A stretch of 64,000 nt of DNA, taken from NCBI RefSeq assembly GCF_026151205.1, contig NC_087080.1, positions 15,261,337 through 15,325,336 on the forward strand, written 5' to 3'. The stretch's first letter is position 1; each line of letters begins with the position of its first letter. The position numbers and the translations under genes are program-made. Source of the stretch: Bolinopsis microptera. Its lineage: Eukaryota; Ctenophora; Tentaculata; Lobata; Bolinopsidae. Under the pieces are notes generated by a model that saw only the letters and a program-made list of their open reading frames with translations, was not told where the DNA came from and searched no databases. Positions 47,920 through 59,900 of this stretch are shown in pieces.

Positions 47920-50900
47920 ATGAACGAAGGAATCCCTGTCAGAACATTTAAACAGTCAATCAACTCTGAGGGGAGCGAGTATGAGGTAGGTCAACAGTGA
48001 ACAGAGTAATGAGAAGTTTCACTCCGCATACGTTCTCTCAGACTTGCAGTAACAAAATAATCCCTGTTATTCCAGTCGGAATCAGATTCTCCTTCATCAT
48101 TTTACATCCATACCATTATCAGAATTATACACAAAAGCTTTGTAAGTATCGGTGCTCAACGTAGGTTATTCAAACTCCCTCAATTCAAGCTTAACCAACC
48201 CTTACCATCCGCAGGAGGATGTACCGGAGATAGGGATGGTACCTGCTTTCATCATGTCCATAAACTTCATCATCGGAGCCGGGTTCTTCTCCATGCCCTA
48301 CGTGTTCTACCACGGGGGTATAATGTGGGGAGCTATGACTCTAATTTTAGTAACATTGACCCTTGTTATTACTAGTAATTGGACCCTGGAAACTTGCTCC
48401 AGAGCACAGGTAACTGCTATTTTTATAAACTTTTCTTATTTATTTGATATTCCAGCAACGTACAAAACATATTATGTACATTGTACAGTCAAAATTTTTC
48501 GAAGTTTTCGAACTGAGGATGTTTCGAATAAAAATTCGATCAGCGAGAATTTATCATTATTATAATTACATCCTCGTGATGGCTAGAAATTTATATGTAT
48601 CTATTAATGCTTTTCAAACAAAGTTACAACGAATTCTTCATGTAGTGCATCCTGGGTTTGGACAGGATATGTCCGTTTAAAATATTTCCATCACGTTACA
48701 TTACATAATTCTCAATAAATGTAATAGCTTTGTAGTGTTGTTATTAGTTTAAAACTGTGTTTTAAAACTGTGTTTTAACCACTGTGTTTTAACCAGGCTT
48801 TAGACACAGTGATCAGAGAATCGGATATTCCAGATCTCAACTTCCATGACGTCTCCATCGTTGGTAGAAGGTACGTCCTAACGTCTTAACAACTATTTAA
48901 TAACTAATCAGTACTCAGTAGGTCAAAAGTTTTAATTATAACTAATCCGTAATCAGTAGGTCAAATGATGGATAGTTGATGCCCCTACTTTCAAGTTTCA
49001 TAGTTCGAAATTTTTATACGGTCCAGTCTTTTAAAATGTTTTTTTTTGTAGGTTTACTCTGGCCATCAACTCAAACTGCCTATCGCGCGATATAACGAAT
49101 TCTATTTTCTTATTTAATTTAATTAATTGATTTATTCTGCTGAGTATATAAGTTTTATCTTAATAGTGGTGTTACTTAAACTTAGATTTTTATTATTCCT
49201 ACAGGAATAACACCTTTGGTAGTGTCAACTCAAGGACCAGACTGTTAAAGCCTAAATATGAGATAACAGCTGCCAGGAAGTTTGAGTTTACAGAGCTGAT
49301 GGAGGTATTCTTTGGGAAACCCGGCCGGATTATTACTGCTTCTTTGATTATTGTGAGTTTTCTGTATCGGTTGGATTATTACTGCTTCTTTGATTATTGT
49401 GAGTTTTCTGTATCGGTTGGAATATTACTGCTTCTTTGATTATTGTGAGTTTTCTGTATCGGTTGGAATATTACTGCTTCTTTGATTATTGTGAGTTTTC
49501 TGTATCGGTTGGGTTATCACTGCTTCTTTGATTATTGTAAGTTTTCTGTATCGGTTGGAATATTACTGCTTCTTTGATTATTGTGAGTTTTCTGTATCGG
49601 TTGGAATATTACTGCTTCTTTGATTATTGTGAGTTTTCTGTATCGGTTGGATTATTACTGCTTCTTTGATTATTGTGAGTTTTCTGTATCGGTTGGAATA
49701 TTACTGCTTCTTTGATTATTGTGAGTTTTCTGTATCGGTTGGAATATTACTGCTTCTTTGATTATTGTGAGTTTTCTGTATCGGTTGGAATATTACTGCT
49801 TCTTTGATTATTGTGAGTTTTCTGTATCGGTTGGAATATTACTGCTTCTTTGATTATTGTGAGTTTTCTGTATCGGTTGGAATATTACTGCTTCTTTGAT
49901 TATTGTAAGTTTTCTGTATCGGTTGGAATATTACTGCTTCTTTGATTATTGTGAGTTTTCTGTATCGGTTGGAATATTACTGCTTCTTTGATTATTGTGA
50001 GTTTTCTGTATCGGTTGGATTATTACTGCTTCTTTGATTATTGTGAGTTTTCTGTATCGGTTGGAATATTACTGCTTCTTTGATTATTGTGAGTTTTCTG
50101 TATCGGTTGGAATATTACTGCTTCTTTGATTATTGTGAGTTTTCTGTATCGGTTGGAATATTACTGCTTCTTTGATTATTGTAAGTTTTCTGTATCGGTT
50201 GGAATATTACTGCTTCTTTGATTATTGTAAGTTTTCTGTATCGGTTGGATTATTACTGCTTCTTTGATTATTGTGAGTTTTCTGTATCGGTTGGATTATT
50301 ACTGCTTCTTTGATTATTGTGAGTTTTCTGTATCGGTTGGAATATTACTGCTTCTTTGATTATTGTGAGTTTTCTGTATCGGTTGGAATATTACTGCTTC
50401 TTTGATTATTGTGAGTTTTCTGTATCGGTTGGAATATTACTGCTTCTTTGATTATTGTAAGTTTTCTGTATCGGTTGGAATATTACTGCTTCTTTGATTA
50501 TTGTAAGTTTTCTGTATCGGTTGGATTATTACTGCTTCTTTGATTATTGTGAGTTTTCTGTATCGGTTGGAATATTACTGCTTCTTTGATTATTGTGAGT
50601 TTTCTGTATCGGTTGGAATATTACTGCTTCTTTGATTATTGTAAGTTTTCAGTATCGGTTGGAATATTACTGCTTCTTTGATTATTGTGAGTTTTCTGTA
50701 TCGGTTGGAATATTACTGCTTCTTTGATTATTGTGAGTTTTCTGTATCGGTTGGAATATTACTGCTTCTTTGATTATTGTGAGTTTTCTGTATCGGTTGG
50801 ATTATTACTGCTTCTTTGATTATTGTGAGTTTTCTGTATCGGTTGGAATATTACTGCTTCTTTGATTATTGTGAGTTTTCTGTATCGGTTGGATTATCAC

Positions 50901-53900
50901 TGCTTCTTTGATTATTGTGAGTTTTCTGTATCGGTTGGAATATTACTGCTTCTTTGATTATTGTAAGTTTTCTGTATCGGTTGGATTATTACTGCTTCTT
51001 TGATTATTGTGAGTTTTCTGTATCGGTTGGATTATTACTGCTTCTTTGATTATTGTGAGTTTTCTGTATCGGTTGGATTATTACTGCTTCTTTGATTATT
51101 GTGAGTTTTCTGTATCGGTTGGATTATTACTGCTTCTTTGATTATTGTGAGTTTTCTGTATCGGTTGGATTATTACTGCTTCTTTGATTATTGTGAGTTT
51201 TCTGTATCGGTTGGATTATTACTGCTTCTTTGATTATTGTGAGTTTTCTGTATCGGTTGGATTATTACTGCTTCTTTGATTATTGTGAGTTTTCTGTATC
51301 GGTTGGATTATTACTGCTTCTTTGATTATTGTGAGTTTTCTGTATCGGTTGGATTATTACTGCTTCTTTGATTATTGTGAGTTTTCTGTATCGGTTGGAA
51401 TATTACTGCTTCTTTGATTATTGTGAGTTTTCTGTATCGGTTGGAATATTACTGCTTCTTTGATTATTGTGAGTTTTCTGTATCGGTTGGATTATTACTG
51501 CTTCTTTGATTATTGTGAGTTTTCTGTATCGGTTGGATTATTACTGCTTCTTTGATTATTGTGAGTTTTCTGTATCGGTTGGAATATTACTGCTTCTTTG
51601 ATTATTGTGAGTTTTCTGTATCGGTTGGATTATTACTGCTTCTTTGATTATTGTGAGTTTTCTGTATCGGTTGAGTTATTACTGCTTCTTTGATTATTGT
51701 GAGTTTTCTGTATCGGTTGAGTTAAGTTAGAAAGTGGACGAATCTCATTTGGAGCTCTGTTCCGCTGAGTAATTTTAATAAATTCACGTTTTTTCTGTAT
51801 CATGACGATTATTAATCGCAACTAAATGATTCATCAATAAATTATTGGTTTTACATAGTTAATTGTCTAAAACTAATTTTTCTTTAGGTATACCTGCTGG
51901 TTACGCTATGTGCATACGCTACAATATTCGCTTCTACCTGGTCTCTGGTAATACCGTACAATACCTCCATCCACTCTCTCGGCCTGTGTAATCTATCTGA
52001 CTACGAGGGGCTGCTACCTGGGGGAGACTGTCTCAACTCTTACAGGCAATTAAAACTAATTAATTAATTAAGTTAATTAATTAAATAAAGTAACTACTAA
52101 TTTACTAACTGACAGGCAAGTAATTACTTTCCATTTAAGTTATGACAGATCTTCTGAATCGCAGAGGGCTAAAGTGAATGAAGTACAACTACATGGTGAT
52201 AAGTTGTGCATGTTTTCTTTCTATTTCTGTATCAGACTACCAGAAATACTGCTGACACGCTTTGTCTCCTCAGATTTTCAGTCTTGATATTTGCGTGCAT
52301 AGTGATACCAATATCAGCCATGGACGTGAGCACTATGAAGCCCTTCCAGATAGCTCTTAGCTTTATCATGCAGGTAAAAAGTAAAATCTTCTTTAGAAAT
52401 AAGATTGATAGATCATAATAAAGGGTTCGCTGTACTTCATTGCACTTCTTTAGTGTTTAACAGCTTATATAAATATTATTATTATATTCGAATTAGAGAA
52501 TTAGAGGTTGGAGCTGTATATATCCTTGGAGAACCCGGTGGATGTCCTTGCTGTACGGCAGTGTTAAACAAGGAACTGAAACCGAGGGGTTCCGTTCAGG
52601 CCCTTCACACTTTGTTTCTGTCTAGTTCTTATGTACCGTCACAATAGTGACTTTAATATATTAAATTTTTTCAGTTCACAATAGGTGTAGGTATAATACA
52701 CTGTATATACGGGCTCGCTACGGGTAACATTGCCGACGGTGAGCATCAACCCCATCCTACACGCTTTTTCGCCTTTGATTTCACAAGTAAGATTTATTTT
52801 TTTCAATGTTTTAAAGTCGACGCTTGATAATATATATTATACATAAGTTTAAATAAATATCTTTGGTGTTCTACTATAAAATCTAACTCGATGAATATCC
52901 AATATTTAGCTTTTGCACCAAAACCTCGCACAATTACAACTATAGGGTGTACCACAGAAAGTGTGATTTTTTGAGAAATGATACAAAATATCATGAAGGA
53001 GCAGTTGCTAAAAACTCTTCATCACATTGTGTCAATATATTGTGTCGAAAAACTATTAAAGTGGAAGAAATTCACACTTTGTGGTACACCCTGTATACCC
53101 ACTACCCAGGTTTCGTGAACATGGTACCGATTGTGGTATACTCCCAAGTTCTACACGAGGGTATCCCCATGATAGCGCAACCTGCCCGGGACAAGAAAAA
53201 TCTACACAAGCTGTTCGCTGGTGCCCTGTCTTTCGCTTGTAAGTCTTAACTTTACTTGTCAGTTTGTTCGCTGGTGCCCTGTCTTTCGCTTGTAAGTCTT
53301 AACTTTACTTGTTTGCATGTTGTATCGCATTATTTCACGGGACCTGTGACTTTAATGATATCAGTGACTGATATATATTTGGCGTATGTTCTAAAATTAG
53401 ACCAAATTTCCTGATATCTCCTCAAGTATCACATTTGAGTTCAACGGAAAAAATAAAGTGAAAATTACATTACTCGTTATCTTATCTCTGCTATCATGAC
53501 AGGCTTTATGTAATTTATTGCTTTAAACTTCAAGCAGACTGTCATCACGCTTCACCTTACCAAGGGCTTTACTTTCATTTGAAATTCGGAAAAAGAAAAG
53601 AGTTCTCTTTAGATATTTGAAGTTCCATTTCTAATGATACTGGGTGCGCCATCGTGGATTTTCTAAACCTTTATCTGCTATGATGAAGCCTTGTGCCGTT
53701 GTTATTTTTTAAAATTTATTAAGATAAGACTAAAAAAGTACTAAAGTTCGTGTTGAAGTGCCATGCATCGCATTCCACGCCCTCGGCCTCATGTGAATAT
53801 TAAATAATCAACAAGGCCTTTTATCCTGTCGATTACGTGACACTGTCGCAAATAGAATTTAAGTCACACAAGCTGTTTCCAGTGCAAGTCAGTGACGATA

Positions 53901-56900
53901 TAACGTTATTATTGAGCCGGGACAAAATGCTGCCTTTTAGTTCGATACAATTTCGAATCGACCAGATATCTTGGTTAAGGATTTCCTTATTCTAAATCAT
54001 GCAGACTGTTGAATGCTCTACTTCTCGTCGCCAGGAACGCGCATTCAAAATCCTTGGTAGATGGCTGTTTTTCTGTTTTACACAGGAGAGCAATGGAACC
54101 GTCTTATGATACGATTTTACAACGGTTTTCGGACGACCACGCGCCAAACTCCTAACTAAGCCGTTTTGATTAAGCAACCACTAACCTCCACAATCAAGAT
54201 TTCTAGAGTAGACCCCGTGCGTTTCAGTCACTCTGTCCCCGTATCTCTTCCTTTTTAGGTAGCACTTTTGACCATAATTCTGCATTAAACCCACGGACTT
54301 ACAGTCGTCAGTTTCGCTGCATTTTGACAAGCAGTCCATCATGGAAGGTGAATTCGCTATCCAGGATATATCGTTTCCATAGAAATCAGTATCCTTCTTC
54401 GTGCATATATCTTGTGTAAAATATAAGTTATTTATCCAATTTTGAGCTATGATTGAACGAAATACCAATAAATTCTAATTTACATCAAATTAATATATTT
54501 TTTCCTTACCGTAAAACGGATCATTCGAAGATGGTGGCGGCATAAACACCAGCATGATGAATACATGACAAATTTTCTCCATCGTCTTGGGACTTGGTTG
54601 CTATTTGTAAGGAAGATAAATTAGAGTATTGTCTCTAAAAGCCATAAAAAGCCACTACAGAGAAATCTTGCATAGCTGAACGTATAAATTATATGATGGT
54701 TCACCATGACATTTCCGATTTTGATGTCAAAGTAAGATCTTCTTTAACAAGATCTTCTTGTTTAAGCCTGCATAACCAATTTAAACAAATGAGCAAGACT
54801 GTGTACTATAATAGGGGGAAGCCAAGGGGTATTTTGGGGTATTATGGGGATTGGGGAATGGCTTAATGGATTTTGGAAATCCCCCATAATAAAGTCCCCA
54901 TAATACCCCAAAAGTACCCAAAATTATTGTAAATATTCATCGTGGCCAACTGTTTATGTTTTTCACGAACCAGTTTCAGTCCATCGTTCAGTGCATGTTT
55001 TAGTTGAAATTTAAGTCTGCCTAGATTATAAATTAGAGCAAAAAAACATATTTTTTAGACTCAACAGCCAAATTTCTGAACTGTTCCTCTGCTCATGCTT
55101 ATGACTTATAGTTTTTAAATTATTATATTCCCCTTTATATCCACCAGCGGGCTATATTTTGTCTTCTGACCTCTCGCAGCCCGATGTAACAAGACACAGT
55201 GCGCGTCCAGCCCGCTTAAAATACAGCACGCGAGCAGATGATACTTAAAGTGACAAGTAACAATACAGCCCGGAGCACTTTCACTTTCAAACAAATTTTT
55301 GGGGCCTAAACTATTAAACTTTAACTATAACAAGACACGTACACCATATTTATGTCACTAACACTACATCTTAATGGTTCCCACGGCTCAAGGAATGCAC
55401 TACCTATATCACTTATCGGCCTCAGTCCCTATACCACGCAGTGCAATATGATTGGCTGACATTGAACACGTGACGTGTTACCATGGTTGCAACAATTAGT
55501 GGCGACTTTAAGTCTAGAGTTGATGTTTATACAGTATACACCATACACGCCCCATTGTTTATTTCAACTGATTTCCATTTCCATAATTGCTCAAGCTATT
55601 TCGAGTAATAATTCTTGAAATTTTAGGCCGGAATTTTACGTGTAATTCTATTGTGTTCCCGAAAGAAATTTTGCCCTGTTTTTTGTTTTGAAACTATACC
55701 GTCTACTACTAATATTGATGTGATGAATTTGATCTTTTACTCAACGTAAAATATATATAATATATATTCAATGTCCCTTCGTGCTTCGTTATCTTGAGCT
55801 CTCTTGGTAACTGCAGATGGCATTCAGTTTATAGTTACACAGTTGTTAAAGTTATGCCGAGCACTCTTTTTGATAGTTTAAGCTGAATTTATTGTTTGAC
55901 CGGCCCTACACACTGTGTACTGATTAACTCTCATTGTACATCTGACGTGTTGTCATGGTAACAGGAATTCTGTGTTACTCGTAGTATGGATTGACGGAGA
56001 TACACAATTTTTAATCTATGTTAATGATTAACATCCCGTTGACTGTTCATCAATTTGGTTGGTGTGTAATACCATTATAGTACGTGGGATTTCAATTCTT
56101 CTATTGTGTTATATAATCAGTAATGTTGCCCTGTTCTGCATCTTACACCAAAGGCTAAAGCATGATTTTCTATTAAATTTGCAGCTTTAGTTCGAAATCT
56201 TTTACTTCTATTTGCTATGATTGTTGAAAACTGTAAAGCGCCCGCTCATGGATATACACGATATCATTCCTCGCCATGAGGGCGGAACTATCGTATAGCA
56301 CTCGGGCCCGTTGGGCCCTCCGTGCTATACGAAAATATCTCCGCCTCGGGCTAGCGCCCTCGTGGAGATATAAAATATTGCACGCGCACGCGCGTGCAAT
56401 ATTTAGTACCGCCCTCAAGGCTGCGGTGATATCTATATATACTCATGGATCAGGTAACATTCCCGTCTAAAACATTTTAGCCCCGGGGCCGGGTTAAAGA
56501 ATTGGAATACCTCAAGGAACCGATCGGAAACAAATTTGGCTTGGGTAGAAATTGTAACTATGGAGTATGATGCAGTTTTGCGCAATCGACCACGCTTTTT
56601 TTGGCGCTTTTGCGACTTCGAAATAAAACTTTGGCCTCTGATTAAAGTCAAAAGCCACACTTGGGCATAAAGATATCCAGCATTATCACATTTAGGGGTG
56701 TACAGCATAATTAGGACATTTAGGGGTGTACAGCATAATTAGGACATTAGTTATGAGGCTGCACCTATTTGCACTCTCGTGATAATATTAATAGCAATTA
56801 CAGCACTTTAAATCAAAATAACTCGGTTTCTGATTGGAGTTAAGAGCTTAAATTGGGCAGTTAAATGATCATACTGAGTTTCAACGGGGTAAAGGCATCA

Positions 56901-59900
56901 GGCTGTCGAATTAATAGACCAAAAGCTTGTAAATAGACCAAAAGCTTGCAAATTTCATCATCTAGAAAAGCCAGTTTTTGTCAAGGCAACAGCTCCAAGT
57001 TGGCGTTTTCAATATTGCAACGCGAGTAATCTCGCTGCTAGGCCTAGGGTAGGCGAGGCTATGACATTATTGTGCTAATCCCCTGGGGCTCTTAAAAGGA
57101 TAGGGGGGGGGGGCTCATGTTTTGTGTCTGTTTTTGTACGTGCGGTACCCTATATTTTCAAGACGGACAAAAAATACGGCGGACAAAAATGGACAAAAAA
57201 TGTTATGGAAATAACATTTCGATGCTTCTTTTCTACACCGATTAGACTCATGCTTATCAGTTATCAGTACTAGCAGGAACCCGTCTAACTCTAAAGTGGT
57301 GTTCAGCAGATTAAGAGCAAATGGGAGGTGAATGACAGAGGAACCTATATCGATAGAACTAGAAGTAGAACAGGCAACTATGTAAAGAAGAGTTGACAGA
57401 TTTCGTTTTTTTGTGTGGACGAAATATCTCAAAGCTAGACAGTTTTCTGGCAGTCCGATCACAAAGCAGGCAAAGAACCCGAACGCTAGTCGCTAGCAAG
57501 CCATCATAAATTCTGTACTGAGTAGTTTCCAGGATCGAAGTCTCATTCATCCTAAAACTTATAATTAGCGTAGCTTGAATCAATATATGGAAAGTTTCTT
57601 GGACTACTTTATCACAAACGTATGTTAAGACCTTTAAGTACTGAATAAAACCGATAATTATTTAAAGCTGTGGCTCACTGGTAACTTTTCTGTATTTATA
57701 ACCTAAGACACCGGTATAAACGGTATAGTAATAAAATAATTAATGAGGGAACAACTCATAAGCCGGGGCAGGGTGCGCTAATAGACCGCGTTGTTAAGAT
57801 CTGTAATGTACGTGATTAAAGGCACGTGATTACAGTGATAACTGTTGATTGACCCTTTCAGATCGTAGAGGTCTGCAACACATGCTCGCTTTGCATATGC
57901 ATTGTTTTTATCTCGCTATGACTATAATAATAAAGTAATAAGAAATTTAAACTATTAAAGTCACTAGCAGGAACCCGTCTACCCTAAAGTGGTGTCAAGA
58001 CTCGAGAGAATAAAATAATTATTACCTATTTAATTCGCGTTTTTGACACCACTTGGGAGTCCAAATTTTGGGCACTAAAATTATTATTCCTTGGCCAATT
58101 TTTAATTTTTTCATGCTGATTTGAAGGCCATTAAGGCATTTGACCCAGTCAAAAAAGTTTCAGTTGTATATCTTTTACGGTTTTTGCGGAAAGTTGCGTT
58201 AAAGTTGATGCCGTGGTGTCAGTAAAATGGCACGGATATATACATACATATATATCGTCTCGCTTTATATATAGTAAGATGTCCGTAGCCCGCTCGTCGC
58301 ACGTGTATTGATTATGAGTAATTAAACCGATCACAAAGCAGGCAAAGAACCTGAACGCCAGCAAGCCATCAGAATTTCTGTACTGAGTAGTTTTAGGTGC
58401 ATTTTTACCGTTTAATGCTGTTTCCCTATAGGTAAGTGACAGTATTGTTTGTAAAATGAAGGATTATATGATTCATTAAAATTTGAAGGGAGTAACCGAG
58501 GATCTTATATAGCTGGTGTAGCGGCTAGCGATAACTTGCTATAACTTGCGATAACATTTGGCAATTGACTTATTCGACTGAAAACTGTGAAGGGTTAGGA
58601 GATTATTGTATGCTGTAAAGTAGTGTATTTATAACGTTATAACCATGTGTACCCACTAGGAGCGTTCCACATGCTCGGGAAGTAGCGCACTTGGATGATG
58701 CTACCATGACGTTGGTCATTGGTGGCCCTGTTAACGAGCGTTGCTAAGCACCGCGGACTTGTTAACGAGCGTTGCCAAGCACCGCATGCGCCTCAGATAA
58801 CAATTTGTAGTGCAGACCATTGTTTGTAGTGCAGACCATTGTAGAATGTAGATCTTATGTATAAGATCATTACAGAGGCTCTTATATGATTATGCTCTTA
58901 TCATAATCACGTGAACTGCAACTCACCATCAGCAAAAAGTATAGATCACTACGATATTGTACGTGATGACGCGTCATAGCAATACAAACAATCCAATGTC
59001 ACTAATCCAATGTCAGTTGAGCTATCTCGGGAAACTAGAAGAATTCACTAGTTAAGTATGACGTTACAGTTAGTCCAAATAGAAGAGACAAATAAAACCA
59101 CAAAAACCACAAAGATCATGCTTTGATGGCTGCTACTATAGTATTTCAGGTGCGTTCTAAGACAAGTGTGCAGCTACTGTAGTATTTCAGGTGCGTTCTA
59201 AGACAAGTGTGCTACTGTACTATTTCAGGTACGGTCTATCTGACCTTTTCAATCCTGACAGCTCTGAGATTCCGGGAGGATGTGGCAGCCACTGCTTCTC
59301 TTAACTGGGCAAGTTTTGAAAATTCACAATAATTATTAATTGTGATGGATGGTTATAATAAACAATCAAATGGTCTTTCTGTCCTTGAACACATTTAAGA
59401 GTAATCAGTAAATAGACTCATCGACGGATGGTTAACTAATAGTAATGATTATTTCAGAACGTCACCAGACAACCTGGAAATCCGATGCTGATCCGTATGA
59501 TCAGCTATCTTATCATGTTGACACCGAGTGTAGTTGTGTGCAGCGCCTACCCTCTGTGTGTCATCACCATGGTCGCCAACCTTGGTCTTCTTATCACCGG
59601 TTAGTAATATCTTGGATACCAAATTCCAACCTTCCCCTTATTACCTATATATCACCCTTGGAGCATATCACCCTTGGAGCCAGCCTCTTTCCCCACAATC
59701 ATTTATTTATTGCCCTGGCCCTGTTGCTATCAAACTATAGTGCTAATAACAGCATAACGAACTAATTTTCCAGGACGCGATTTGAGCACGGACCCGAAGT
59801 ACAAGAATAAACTGAAGCTTGTCGGTTGTTTCATTTCTATAATTCCTATCAGTGGTGCTCTTTTCATCTCAAATCTGAAGACTCTCTCAAAATATGCAGG

